Source of the DNA: Daucus carota subsp. sativus
Taxonomy: Eukaryota; Streptophyta; Magnoliopsida; Apiales; Apiaceae
Direction: 5' to 3'
Assembly: GCF_001625215.2 (NCBI RefSeq)
Contig: NC_030381.2
Coordinates: 53,245,214-53,309,213 of the forward strand
Length of the DNA: 64,000 bases
Position numbers and translations under genes: made by a program. Position 1 is the stretch's first letter; each line of letters opens with the position of its first letter. The notes beneath the pieces are model-generated. The model did no database searches, was not told where the DNA came from, and saw only the letters and a program-made list of their open reading frames with translations. Below, piece by piece: positions 1 through 12,500 of the stretch.

Positions 1-427
1 ATGAACAACCCTACGTATAGGGGACACAAGGTATACCTGTCTGTGTGATAGGAGTTGGATGGGATGCCATCACTTGTGTGTGTTGTGATTACAAGAAGGT
101 TAGCAACCTTTAGTAGTGTCTAATGTGGACACGCAACACCAAGTTCATTTGATCGTATTGATCTCCCAGTCACTCTTGTATTCCAATGTGACCTATTTTG
201 AAAATATCTTGTTCCTCCGAAATTCCCAAAGATTGATTCTTGGGAAATGAAGTTTGCAATTGTAAAAGTTTTGATTCTCCTATTTCTTTAACTGTAAAGG
301 TATGCCAAGGTTGATTAAGGGCGGATGAGCATGTGATATTATGAAGTGTGTACAATGATTTTACAGATGATACGTTTTAGTTCTCATCGCGGATTCTGAG
401 GACAGAATCCTTATAAGGGGGGTAGAA
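1..427 (+). mobile_element. Decayed 3' end of a Ty3-like retrotransposon
   Basis: No open coding frame survives on the plus strand. The block ends (about 391-427) in a gag-pol-style tail: a 'ggattctgaggacagaatcc' segment, then a purine-rich tract, then a TGTAAT start. That order is typical of the polypurine tract and LTR start in plant Ty3/gypsy elements. I infer that 1-390 is a mutated remnant of the pol 3' end; I cannot align it by eye beyond scattered resemblance. Non-LTR origin is possible but less likely given the tail. Confidence 0.4.
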
Positions 428-1608
428 TGTAATATCCCATATTATTAAATTTAGAATTGTTTATTATAAATCTATTTGTCTAAATATTATTGTTGGCTTT
501 AGTTGAAAAGTGAATTGATTATGTGAATAGCTTTATATGATTACACCTGTTTTGTGGATTAATATGGATTTTACAAATATTGCATCCTCCTTCTTTCTCT
601 GATTCCGAGGACGGAATCCCTATAAGGAGGGTAGATTGTAATGACCCGGATTTTTTAAAAATATTTTTATTAGTATTAAAAGTGATTTTAATTCCGAAAA
701 ATGTTTAAAAATTCTGGAAAATTCCCGAAAAATCATTTTTAACCCAAGACTTGATTTAATATCAATTGGGATGGGAAACCTTATGTGTTGTGTGTTGTCT
801 GCTATGGGTTGGATGTGTTATGTGCCGATATAAGAGTGAGAAAACGGTTTTAAACATATCTTTTGATCCGTAAGTCGGAATCAAGTGAAACGAAAGAGAG
901 ACAGAAGCTTATAAAGTCTAGTTTGATATAACATAATAATATGATGGAGTCGAGAATGTGAATAATTGTTGTTAAATGTGCACAATGTGATTATATGTTA
1001 TTTGATTGCTATTAATTGATGATTACGTGATATACATGTTTATTCATGATAGTATACACGTGTGATAAAAGATTTGGATGGCATAGTGTCGTGAGTTGAT
1101 TGATATTGGATAAGAATATATGGATTATAGTAATTGGATCTTGTTGGTTGATTGTTGATTGGGATAGGATAACAGGTGGATAGTCTAATAAATAGACGAG
1201 ACGATGTCGGATTTTCGATAGGATTCATATGATAAGTGATTGGTAATATGTTATGTGAAATATGACTTGACTATATGGTAGAGTCAAAGCATGATTACGT
1301 GTTAAGTGATATGTGATAAGTTTAAAGGGGTATATAAGTGGGTATCGATATACGTGATATGTATATGCGATATATTGTTTAGTGACTATAGTATTATCTT
1401 ATTCTCGTAAAGGATTTGGAGGAGACGTGTACGCTCGAAGACGTCAGAAAGTCGGAATGGTATTGCAAAGCGAATAAGGGATGAATCGAGTAAGCGAAGC
1501 GATGTGGCGAATAGAGTATAGCTAGAGATGGTCTAGAGATTATGAGATGCATAGATTGTGAAAGTGGAAAGATGAGAATGAGCTGTGAGACGGGAGTCAG
1601 ATTTAAGG

Positions 1609-1808
1609 CAAGTATCCTACACCCTGCTTTTGGATATATTGCATATTCTGATCCATTCTTTTCTATATGTGTTGCAAGTATCCTAAACCTTTCTCTTGGA
1701 TATATTGCAAATATTCTGATCCATTCCTTTGGTATATGTTTCAAGTATTCATACCTTTCTTTTCAATGTTTGAAAGTGCGAGTATTCTGACCCATTCTTT
1801 CTAATCTT
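1609..1808 (+). repeat. Three-copy 66-67 bp tandem repeat inside the LTR
   Basis: Copies begin at 1609, 1675 and 1742, each opening CAAGTATYC; a fourth fragment begins at 1809. The first two copies share the segments 'tggatatattgca' and 'attctgatccattc'. The third is more diverged. A short open frame across them is a by-product of the repeat, not a gene. Confidence 0.8.
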
Positions 1809-2165
1809 CAAGTTTCTAAAGAATTTCCGTTTTACAAATTAATTCGAAGTTCAGATTGTCATTGAAGCATGTGTTGCTCAGTGATAGTTAGAGCTTTGAA
1901 TGAATTGGGATCTTCTTGATTATTCAACCCGCCATTGTCATGCTGGTTTAGCAGGCTAAATTCAGTTGCTTAGCCGATAATGGAGGATACTGAATAGTTG
2001 AGGATTTCCTGAACTGTGATTTATGAAATGATGGATCATGAATTATGAATAGATTATTATCAAAGTTTGAATTGGAATTATTCTGTTGTTGATGATATTT
2101 ATGATGATGTTCTGTTAATTTACATTGGCTTTTTGAATTGAATTAGAGAATTGGATTATTGTTTT

Positions 2166-2173
2166 TATATAAA
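2166..2173 (+). promoter_or_regulatory. Putative LTR TATA box
   Basis: TATATAAA lies in the distal part of the LTR, upstream of a GC-richer block (2190-2285). The placement fits a retrotransposon U3/R boundary. It is judged by sequence and position only. Confidence 0.45.
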
Positions 2174-2994
2174 CCTGTGGACCAGATTCGTGGTCATGTT
2201 AGGCCAATGAGTGCCTTGGATCCAGTGATAGAGCATGGCGGGGCCTGCTCGGGGTTAGTGCGGAACTGATCAGCTGCCTAACCTTGGTTTTAATTAAAAT
2301 GTGATAGTCCAATTCAATAATTCTTTGGAAAGATTGAATTTCTCAGTTTAAATGCTGCAAGGTATTGTAAATCATTCTATACAATACCATGAACTCATGA
2401 ACTCAGGTTGAATCCTCTTATATCTTGAACTCGTGAACTTCTGTTATATCATTTCAGAACTATCATTGTTTATTATTACTTGCTGAGCATTGTTGCTCAC
2501 CCTTGCTATTCCTTTCTAACCATTTCAGAAAGGCGTAAAGATGAGATGATTGATTGAGATTGCGAGTAAAGTTAATGCTAGGCGAGGAGACAGAATTGAG
2601 GATCCAGTGGTCGAGGAGTGTTCAGGAAAGTTGATGAGGTTGGTGCAAGCTAGAGCTGTGCTATAGGGATTCAAGTGTAAGTCATAGCTGGAATAGTTGA
2701 CAGTGATTCTTCTTATCGAAGATGATCTGATTTGGTAAGAAATGTTGTGTAATATTAGTGGTGGATTCTAATTTCAATACTGTAACCTGGATGCGATCCT
2801 GTTGCTTTTAGGGGGTTGAAATGTTCTCTTTCGAATCATTTATTAAAGTTTTCAGGTTTTAAATTCTTTGAATTTCACGTTTTAAATTCTTTTGGTTTTA
2901 AATAAAAAAAAAATACAGGTTTTCAAAAGTGTTTAAAAATGGGTTTTATGTGGTGACGTCAGAATCCAGACCCCCGGATTCTCGGACTGTCACA

Positions 2995-4087
2995 ATTTTA
3001 ATATTAATAATTTATCATATGTACTTTGATTAAAAAATATATGTAAGGAATAATCGGATTTCAAAAATCGAATCGGTGACCGACCTTGCAGGGGATTAAT
3101 CGGAGATTAATCGGTTAAATCGGAAATTTTTAGAACACTGATCGGGAGTAGTAATATATCTATTATAAAGGCCGAAACTGAATAATTTTCGTTTTTATTA
3201 TAATTTATTCGTTATGACCTTCTAAGCTTTAAACATGCGTCAGCTGTTGGCAAAATCAGTTACTACAAGATTACGAGAACTGATAAAAAATGAAGAAGTT
3301 ATTCAAGGGTTTAAATTAAACTTCAGTTTTTCTATGGCGTGCCCGTGGGCACATACTAAGCACCAAAATTTATGAATTTAGATGGTTTCTATTGACTTAG
3401 CTTCTTTAATAATGATGGACCTCTGTAGTTGCAACAACCACATCAATCAAAACTCTACAATTTCAATTTTATAAATGTTAGTGCTTAACATGTTCCATGA
3501 GCCCACACTAGCCAAATCCATTAAACTTTTACGAGTTCTCGAGAATTTATGTTGAAAGCGGGTGAGTAAAGTGAAAATGGAAAGTACACTCGTTCGCCAT
3601 GATCATACGAATTAAGGTCAAAAGTTATTGCATTTCTCAAGTTGTGAGTTCACAAGAAAACTTAAACGACGTGCCACGTACCGGTGACCGCACGATGAGG
3701 ATAATGATATTCAAGTACTAAACCGCAAGCTCAAAGCACACGTACTCCCATTGATTTCAAGGGGACACTTGAGTAGTTTTCACACCAACATTACCCTTTC
3801 TCTTTGCCAAATGTTTTCTTAATAAAATGATATGCGTTAAATTTTTAGTTGAACGAGTCTCCTGTATTCACATTATTAGTTAATTAAAACATTAAATATC
3901 AATTATTTTTTATAAAATTTGTATCCAATTTATACATATGTTCGAAATATGTATGATATTTCTCTGCATAAGCACTAACCTTCATCTAAAACTTCTCGTT
4001 TATTAATAAATATCCTGATTAATATTTGACAATTTTTTATAAATATTTAACTGATTTTTTTGATTATAATTTGATTTGACTATAAAG
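2995..4087. other. AT-rich spacer, no gene seen
   Basis: I see no coding exons or RNA genes here. 3050-3130 holds a low-complexity run of AATCGG-like words that also occurs near 27350-27420, suggesting a shared old repeat. Confidence 0.6.
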
Positions 4088-4089
4088 TA

Positions 4090-4348
4090 CTCCCTCCGTC
4101 CCTTTTACTTGTCCCTTTTGAAAAAATAACGCATCTTAAGAAAATGTTAGGTGGATATCTTGTTTTCATATATATCTCTAATAAATGTAATGAATTAGAT
4201 AGAGTTGTGTATATATATGCTAGTCAAACATTGGAAATTGTTACATTTTGAAAAAACATACAAAAAGTTGCTTTGAAAAGAGAAGTGGACAAGTAATTTG
4301 GGACAATTTTTTTTTTCAAAAGGGACATGTAAAAAGGGACGGAGGGAG
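4090..4348. mobile_element. Stowaway-type MITE
   Basis: Terminal inverted repeats CTCCCTCCGTCCC... and ...GGGACGGAGGGAG are flanked on both sides by TA (4088-4089 and 4349-4350), the target-site duplication of Tc1/mariner-derived Stowaway elements. The inverted match continues inward: the left arm 'ccttttacttgtcccttttga' pairs with the right arm around 4312-4335. There is no coding capacity. It lies about 400 bp upstream of the GATA gene start. Confidence 0.9.
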
Positions 4349-4760
4349 TATATATTTATCAAAAACTCAGTTATCGTGTTCAACAATTAATTCTGATTCC
4401 CAATTCTTATCCGACTCACCTCAATTATCGAGATTAAAATATCATATATATTATAAAATCATAAATCTATCTTGAGAGCGTGTATTGGAATTCAACAGCT
4501 ACGGTAGATTGAAATTATCTTTAGATTAATTTAGCAGGTAAGAAATAACAAATAAAAAATAGATCGTCAAATCTGGGAATAAATTATTTTTAGGTGTCTC
4601 GATGCCCCCTTCAAACGCAAATAAACACTCCCCTCTCTTCACTCACACCCACATAACCCTCCTACACCTACTATTCTCACTCTCTTTATTGTTCTTACAC
4701 TCTTTCCCTCTCTCTTTTTCTCCATCACTACATAATTCAACCAAATATTTCTCCTCAACC

Positions 4761-6207
4761 ATGGAAACACCCCATGAATTCTACCAAGCCTCGGCTGCTG
4801 GTTACTACAACAATGTCCAACAATTCGCACCCGAGAAGCGAAACTCCGATATCAAGCCGGGTGACCATTTTGTGATCGAGGACCTCCTCGACTTCCCTAG
4901 CGATGACTTGCTTGTCACGGATGCTGCTTTCGATAATGTCACGGGAACTTCCACTGATTCTTCTGCTCTCACGGTGGTGGATAGCTGTAACTCCTCGTTT
5001 TCGGGGAATGAGGCGAGGTTCGGTGGCAGTTTGGCTGATCATGCTCAGTTCTCGAACGAGCTCTGCGTTCCGGTAATTTTTAATTTGTTAGTCGTATTCT
5101 AAATTTGAAGAGTATAATATCATGTTTGAGTGGGTGGACGGCTGTATAATTATAATTTAGTTATGTATACGAATGCTTGAGATTTACGTTGATGAATTGA
5201 CTTTCTGTTTTCTTCACGTGAAAGATATACTTCCTTCGTCCCTCTCATTTCTATGCATTTTTTTCTTTTCACTGAACACACGTACTTTAATACTACTGTA
5301 AAGTACGTAAAGTATGTGTCACGTCTCCGACCTCCGGTATATATAATTGAAGGGGTGTGGGATTTTAATAAGATTAGTAAAAATAATGATTAGAATGAGT
5401 GGAGTTAATGGTAATTAAATTTTGAAAACTTGCATGAAGTTAAGATACTAAATCGTCAATTTTGTTGTGGGTGACAAAACACAGTATGATGACATGGCTG
5501 AGCTGGAGTGGCTGTCGAATTTTGTGGAAGAATCATTCTCGAGTGAGGATTTGCAGAAGCTTCAGCTGATTTCGGGAATGAAAGCTGGCGGTGATGCATC
5601 GGAAAATCAGCAATATCAGCCTGAAACTAACCGTAACAACCCGATATTTCGATCAGAAGTGTCAGTCCCCGGTAAGGCACGGAGCAAGCGTTCACGTGCT
5701 GCTCCATGCAACTGGACGTCTCGGCTTCTAGTCCTCCCACCAACCAACACACCTGCAATGTCGTCCGAGTCGACTGAGTCCGACATTGCAGCGATGGGGA
5801 AGAAAATGGGGAAGGCTTCGATAACGGGAAAGAAAAAAGAGGTTTTCGACAATGGCGGTGGGTCTGGTGGTGATGGGAGAAAGTGCCTCCATTGTGCGAC
5901 TGATAAGACTCCACAATGGAGGACCGGGCCTATGGGCCCGAAAACACTTTGTAACGCTTGCGGGGTCAGGTACAAGTCGGGCAGGCTCGTGCCCGAGTAC
6001 CGGCCCGCGGCAAGTCCTACGTTCATGCTCACAAAGCATTCCAATTCTCACAGGAAAGTCCTTGAGCTGAGGAGACAAAAGGAGATGCAAAGAGCACAGC
6101 ATCATCACCAGCAGTTTATTCATCAGGGCATGATGTTTGATGTATCTAACGGCGAGGATTTCTTGATTCACCAACAGATTGGGCCCGACTACCGACAGCT
6201 AATCTGA
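4761..6207 (+). CDS. GATA zinc-finger transcription factor (plant subfamily I, GATA9/GATA12-like)
   Basis: Coding exons are 4761-5072 and 5485-6207, giving 344 residues. The ATG at 4761 is the first Met of the conserved part. It follows a CT-rich leader that is also open in frame from 4602, but this leader looks like a 5' UTR. The intron is GT-AG and phase 0. An acidic region around residues 30-55 contains DLLDF. Residues ~107-130 ([18 protein letters not shown]) are characteristic of plant subfamily I. A single GATA-type finger, C238-x2-C241-x18-C260-x2-C263, is followed by a basic tail. The 18-residue loop is the usual plant form. A basic stretch (about 170-190) may act as a nuclear localisation signal. 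The family binds WGATAR sites in the nucleus; light- and growth-related roles are known for relatives. The exact orthologue is not settled. Confidence 0.95.
5230..5445. mobile_element. Partial Stowaway-like MITE in GATA intron 1
   Basis: The left end TTCCTTCGTCCCTCTCATTTC follows TA at 5228-5229 and matches the left end of the Stowaway copies at 27597 and 53367. Interior text such as 'gtgtgggatttt' and 'gagtggagttaatggtaatt' is typical of such elements. The expected right inverted repeat (GGGACGGAGGGAG) is not present before the splice acceptor, so the right end is lost or very degraded. The element makes up about half of the 412-bp intron. Confidence 0.55.
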
Positions 6208-6624
6208 CACGTACCAATCGAGTCGAGTTCGAGTTAAGTCAGAAGTTTAGCGTCACTAATGTTGGTTAATTAGTGATTTTATGAGTTTTTGATCAAATTT
6301 CCTAGAGTTGATGTGTCTTAACTTATGGAATTTTGTAGTTCTTTTGGCATTCGAAAATTTGAAACTACCTCAGCAAAAGGTAAAAAAAAATTAGTCTGGG
6401 ACCAAAGGATAGAAGATTAGACTCTTGAATGTCCTTATTAATTTGCAGATTTGCCAATGTTTGACAAATTTTTCTTAATTGTAATTGAGAATCATTTCCT
6501 TCCTCTCAGTGTTAAGTTCCGTACTTGATGTTTACGTTAATTAAAAGACTAATTAGGTGATCAACCCACCTAACAATATTTTAATTAGAGCCAAAAGAGA
6601 AGAAAGCATGGAGTGATGTTTAAA
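6208..6624. other. GATA 3' UTR and downstream spacer
   Basis: This AT-rich sequence follows the GATA stop codon and probably contains the 3' UTR. No coding exon is recognised. The poly(A) site cannot be placed with confidence. Confidence 0.5.
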
Positions 6625-6735
6625 CTTTTTTTTGTTTGTTTGTTAAACCGGTATCCGACCAGCTTGCGCGCACCCGGACTATCCGGTTAGCTACTAGGAC
6701 ACTCATACCCGAGCACTCCCACGGGATGTGATGTT
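6625..6735 (-). repeat. SINE-like 3' fragment (Au-SINE-like)
   Basis: Read on the minus strand the block contains GGGTGCGCGCAAGCTGGTCG and then runs into an AAACAAACAAA-type tail. This resembles the conserved 3' part and A-rich end of plant Au SINEs. Only about 110 bp remain, and the A/B promoter boxes cannot be recognised. The GC content is clearly above its surroundings. Confidence 0.4.
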
Positions 6736-8518
6736 TAAACTTTACTTGCATTGTTCTCAATATTTGATAAAGTATCCAGTAATTACGGACAAAATTATTG
6801 TTGAGAAAGAGGAGTTTAAAATCCAAAGGGGCATAGAATTGAGGGTTCAGTGATTTTAAGGAGCATAGAATTCAGTGAAGAAGTTGAGTAACGAAAGATT
6901 CAGAGAATGTTAGAGACAAACTGTGGATTGGTTATCTGGTTATTTTACCGATGAATCTAAACATATTTGTGTTGTGGATAGTTGAGAAAATGTTACTCGT
7001 ATGCATATGAGTGCGGAAATTGAAATCAGAACTGATGAGTTCAACTATTAATTCAAGATTTATCGAAGATTTCATTAATAAATCGGAGATATTCAGTCTA
7101 ATCAGAAACTGATAAACAGATAAACTAATTTATAAAAATTAATCAGATATTTTATTTGTTGAATTTGAAGTTGTTAGAGCTATTTTAATCTTGCTTAACA
7201 CTTTTGCTTAACATGCTAATCTGTTGAGAATCAAATCCTTAATCACTATACTCCCACGAAAAAGGAATATCTAATCGAATTCAAAATATGGGACATCGAC
7301 GTCAATATTTGGATTATCCAACCTAGCGATGAACTTAAAACATCTGATATTGCAGTCCTCGATCCTATCAAAATGATTAGTTTTAACCACCGTAACATAT
7401 TTATTAAATATCGTTTGCTCATAGTCCCTGTTATTTTATGGGTGATCCTAGGCATTGCTGATCCATAGGCCTGCAAATGCTTCAGCTCAAATAAATTTGT
7501 TAATTCCCAGATTTATTTAAATTGCATGGGAGAGAGGCTAATAGAAATATAGAATAATCCGTAGTACCAGTATGTCTGCTGCACTACACTCTGCTACATA
7601 TCGATTCTTTAATACAATCACAAACGAAGGCACATGAAAACAAAGGTTAGTACAATTATTAATCCCACCACGTACAGTTGATCTACCATGTAAATTAATT
7701 ACTGAATTCTGCAGCTAATTCATCGGTGATCACATGCTGCAGCATGCCTCTCTTTATGCCCAGAAATGGACCATCCTTCTTCACACTTTCCCCTACTTGC
7801 TGTCAGTCCGAGTCCTCTGGCTACTGTTTCGGTACGGTTCCTTAAATTCGACTCGAATCCGACTCGATGAAATAGTTAACAAGCTCCGGTTTGTGCTTCA
7901 AATTTTGTTTCATAAGCTCGACTTGGTTCAGATAAGAATGTAGTGCTCATAAATTTATCGAATTCAACTTCATTCAATGAGGAAAAACTTGAACCGCTAA
8001 TTCAGTCAAGCAAAAGTTCACTTCGACTCGGCTTGTTCAGTGTCCTCTGAATATATCATTCAGCTAAATATTATCTCAATCTAGTAACTTTATACGTCGA
8101 ACACATTTTTTCCTCTGAATATATGCTACTGACGTCCGTATATTCTAGTATTGTTCTACACCAGCTGCCATATATGTTATAGTACATATGCTCGCTTCCA
8201 AACGTCCACTACTGGTTCACAGTAGGTGACTCCAATGCATAATTTTTATAATATTGCAACACTGTTCAAAAGATAACGATATAGTTAGAGATAGATGGGG
8301 TTCCATGCATGGGGGATATTTGCATGTTCATCATAGACAGTCTTGTCTTGTCTCCTCTCTCTTTTCTTAAGACTACCAGCTCAGTCTGATCGATCTGGAT
8401 GCTTCTACTTTTCCTTGTCTAATTTCCCTTCTACATTACCTAATAACAAGAGATCGATAGTTCAAAATCTCAATTTTACATGAAATGATATATAAAAATA
8501 AAACGCGTTTCTCACTCA
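6736..8518. other. Intergenic, no gene seen
   Basis: I found no exon set, RNA gene or clear element here. Short open frames at 7246-7476 and 7734-7943 have no recognisable domain or splice context. Confidence 0.55.
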
Positions 8519-8519
8519 T

Positions 8520-8642
8520 TCTTGAATGACAACCAATTAAATTAGACTATCATAAAATTTTATTAAGAATATTTTCAACACTCGACACTTGCAATGAAAC
8601 ACTGTTTAGTGTTTCATTGCATGAGTTGGTTGTCATTCAAGA
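8520..8642. repeat. Nested inverted repeat (fold-back)
   Basis: An outer 17-bp arm, TCTTGAATGACAACCAA, at about 8520-8537 pairs with TTGGTTGTCATTCAAGA at 8626-8642. Inside lies a 14-bp perfect stem, TGCAATGAAACACT (8590-8603) with AGTGTTTCATTGCA (8608-8621), separated by a 4-base loop. No host gene is adjacent. It could be a degraded MITE or a small-RNA hairpin. Confidence 0.75.
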
Positions 8643-9252
8643 GCGATTACGGGCCTATTTATTGTACAAATATACTTTTATGATGAGGGCAATTTAGGGA
8701 AGGCCCCTTTTTCCAGAGGATGGGAGACATGAGGAACAGTATCATCAACCTCTCCACTTCGTCACGTGCACAGCACGTTTTCTGCCGATTCATGCACCCC
8801 TCCATTCATGAAAATGTTTCAACTAATATAGAATACTTACAAGAACAAGTCATTTCCCTGTTAGGACCAAGATTACTATGATACTCCAAGCTAACTTGTG
8901 CCTAAATGTATACTACAATAATATATATATCTATCTCTATGTAAACCCTCAGCACAATTACCATTTATTGGTGTGTGCTGGTAAGAATAAAACTACTATA
9001 CACAAATTCATAAGAATCCGAGGACTCCAACCTGCATTCAGTACTATGCAAATTTATCTCCATCCCCTTAAAAAAACTCGAAAATTCACCACAGTATTAT
9101 GCTAAAACAAGGCTGTTAATGTTAAGCTGACAATCATTTAATACAGAAACTTGCACTACTTGTAGATTACCTGATCAAGAAAGATGAGTTAACTTGGTCA
9201 ACTTTTTTTTTTTTTTTTGAAATCAACTTGATCAACTTTTAAAAGGGATTTT
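8643..9252. other. Intergenic, no gene seen
   Basis: AT-rich sequence with a T-rich run near 9205-9220. The open frame at 8878-9105 shows no domain. Confidence 0.5.
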
Positions 9253-9555
9253 GAGCCCATTGTGGCTTACGACTTAACGTGACTTTAAATAAACGTTTGT
9301 CTGAGTAATTTTGACTTATTAGTAACTTATAATATTAAAAATGTAATAAAATAAAAATAAAAATGACTTACGGGTAACTTATGACATAAGGGTAATTTTA
9401 TCAGAAATAAAAAAAAAGCCACTGAAAATATATCACAAACTACCTTCTAATTTTAAGTCATTTTTTATTTATATTTGACTTAAATCAGTTTCTTGCTTAT
9501 TACGCGCACAGAAACAGCTTTAAGTCACCGGGTTTCAGCTTTGCCAAACAGGCTC
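9253..9555. mobile_element. hAT-like MITE, degraded
   Basis: The left end GAGCCCATTGTGGCTTACGACTT and the reverse complement of the right end (GAGCCTGTTTGGCAAAGC) match at 10 of the first 13 positions. The interior is AT-rich and non-coding, with 'gacttatta/acttataa' words shared with the MITE at 24797. No clean 8-bp target duplication was found. Confidence 0.55.
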
Positions 9556-12500
9556 TTTATGTGATGATAAATATCTTTATCTATTTTTCCTGAAGTCACC
9601 ACCTGTATTGTATTGACTAAATTTTGCACACAAAAAACGATATATTTTGGTTGATTTGCTGTCTATCCATCTTCTTTTCCTCCATACTCCAGGGTCCCTA
9701 CTTTTGAGGCAACATATGGCCAGACAATATATATACTTAGTGATGGTCTATTAGTTCGACATGTCATTTTGTAGTCTGGCAAATTTGGAATTGTTCAACA
9801 TTTAAAATCTTAATATTTGTTCACAACTTCTCTGTCAAATCCTAGGACCAATTTGGTTGAGAAAGGGTCTGTCAAGATCTTCAAGCAATTGCTTAAATCA
9901 ATCGATATCAAGATGCTAGTAAACATATGAACAGCTTTGATGTGATCACAGAAATGATAATTCTTCGCAATTAGAAAGGTGGCATACCTTTTAGAAATCC
10001 ATTTGTTGCAATTATGAATTTCAACGTACAAATTAATATCAGGAATAATCCACGAGTGTTATGGGAAGAGCATCAGTAGATAAAACGCCACATGCACTTG
10101 TCACCCAAGCAGCTCCTTTTTCTGTAAACTTCGACTGCAAGTATCATCTTGTTGAGGCACACTGAGACCTAATTGTGATAGCAAAGGAGTCCATTAGATT
10201 AAGGTGGGATGGGCACAAGCCTAACAAATAAAGCTTAGTACAGCAGTATTAGTAGATGTTAATAAATGCAGCAAACAAACAATAAAAGCATGGAACACAT
10301 ATGAGAATGAACATGACTTGGTTCAAGTTAACCATTTAATGGTGACCGACTCTTGAAGCCAAACCTTGAGCTGAAATTATGAGCAAAACTAGCAGTGCAC
10401 ATGGCATTTAGATTTTTAAGTTTGACCTTATGGCTACACCTCAAATTTCCTTCAAAAGAACCTAAATCTTCCATTTATACGACGGAATATTATCATGCTG
10501 CACCTACATAAGACTGATGTTGGACATTGACTTTGTTCGTAAGCCGTATTTATTTGGCAGGTATGACTCCAAACTTTGAGGATAAGGCAAGGAGCAAAGC
10601 GCAATACTTAGACATGCTAGCATCAGCGTTAGAACTGGTACAGTGACCCAGTTGCTGTTTTTTTCCTAAACCTGCCAATGTTACAAGATGAACAATTTAC
10701 ATCAAAGCTTCCTTCTAATAATATCAACAACCGGGAGGCAGCCTACTGGTGATAGCTACTTCAAGATTGCAGATTCTTCCACTCCCCTAAGGAAAGGAAA
10801 AAATGTACAGTGAACCTCTAGTTAAAGCAAATAAGCAGGTCCTTCTACATAAACGTATTACAAGCTAGTAAATAAGGAAAGACTGTAACAGAAGAAATTC
10901 ACATGTGTTAGGGAAACTATTTTTTTCAAGTCCTTTGCAATCAAGCGAAATCTTAAGCATCATCATCACTACAAATTCCCACAGCTCTTAACTGATGCAA
11001 ACACTAAGGTCTTTTAGGTATTACTAAATGGTGACTTATTCATTGAAGGTTAAAACTTAAATAAACCTGTTCATAAAGGAAGCGAAACATATACTTAAAC
11101 ATAAAGTGATTGACGAAGACACAATCTCCAATTCCCCAAGTATTATCTCCCCAGTTATATAGAAAAAACTAAATTTTTGTTGGAATCAATATTTAACAAT
11201 ACAGTAAGCTTAAATCGATGTGATAATACAACACTAAGATTAACGCTCATGTCATAACTAAAGCATAGAAATGTCAGATGAAAACTTATTGTGATCATGG
11301 AGAGCAGAAACTTTAAAAAAAAATCAAGAAAGTAACTTCCGTTTATCATGTAATCGCTACTATAAGTTCACATACAGGGAATGCCAGAATCCTAGTTATC
11401 TAGATAACTTGAACTATCTACAATGCATCAGAATTGGGACATGAATAGAGATATCAGATCGTGCAAAGGGTAATTGTATTTCACCAAGCTGCAAACAGTT
11501 GCCTCGCAGTACTATGCACTGCACAGCCCATAGCAGGACCACAAATACTTTGTCCTGCCTGAAATCAACTGGTTGAAAACAAGTACCAAGCAACTTCCCA
11601 ACACTCCACAAAATGAACTATACGAGACATTACTTGATTCTATTATGACCAATCTATGTGAAGACTTAATACAGAAGATGAAGACAATTTTCAGATCATA
11701 AAGACAAAACAAACCAACTATAATAAAATATTTATCGCAAAGTAGTAAGTAACCAACTATAATAACACTATAATCCCAATGTACTTTCTTTATACTTGAC
11801 TACGGATCATGGAGTGAGTTCCTAAAATTGGGAGAACATAATCAAATCCTAACATAATATAAACATTATGCATCAAAAATCCTATGAAAAAGAATCTCTA
11901 TTTACAAGAACACCAAATTAAATTTATGTAGAGCAGCTAGTTTTATATAAACATATGAAACATTTCAGTTCTCTTTGTCGGCCAAAAATGATATTTCCTA
12001 CTACAAATAATGATCTCATTTCTCCATATTCAGAGAGGTATCACCTATTCATGGATTATAGAAAAGACATTACTGGGAATGGAGAAAAACTAAAAAAATA
12101 ATCTACAAATTTTTACATGAACCGTTTCTTCTCTCCTCACATCAGAAGCTAGCTTCCTTGCTCTCAAAATGAAACCATATACATATATGTCTGTGTGTCT
12201 GAAGTTTATATCACAGAGTCCCTAAATAACTATCCTTTTGAATGCCTCGTGCAGTTGCCTTTGTCCAGGGGTATATCAGTATTACTGAGCAAAAGCTAAG
12301 ATTAGTCTATAGTCGCCCTAGTCGCCCCAAGACCCGATTTCCAGACCACAATGAGTTTGGTCTACCTATAACAAGTATAAGTCAGCCTCCTTCACAATGA
12401 TTGTGGACCCGTAGCACCACGAAAGCTGATGTCAGGTAGGCAACAATAATTTCTATCTGTATGGACTACCATTTGAACGAGATCCATAACTTTCAGGAGT

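Larger units (their letters stand above)
637..2994 (+). mobile_element. LTR of a Ty3/gypsy-type retrotransposon (3' or solo LTR)
   Basis: The segment starts TGTAATGACCCGG directly after a purine-rich tract (about 624-635) and ends ...GGACTGTCACA, so the termini are TG...CA, near-palindromic TGT...ACA. A TATA box, TATATAAA, lies at 2166-2173, suiting an LTR promoter. A 66-67 bp tandem repeat sits at 1609-1808. The size (about 2.36 kb) is long but within the range for Tekay/Del-type chromovirus LTRs. No second LTR or intact coding region is in the window, so this is either the 3' LTR of an element extending off the left edge or an isolated one. The family assignment is inference. Confidence 0.65.

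Noticed and set aside
1394..1790. Open frames on both strands over the LTR
   Set aside because: They lie on a tandem repeat within the LTR and show no domain.
5616..6174. Several minus-strand open frames of 95-148 residues
   Set aside because: They mirror the GATA exon 2 on the opposite strand; the plus-strand zinc finger explains the sequence.
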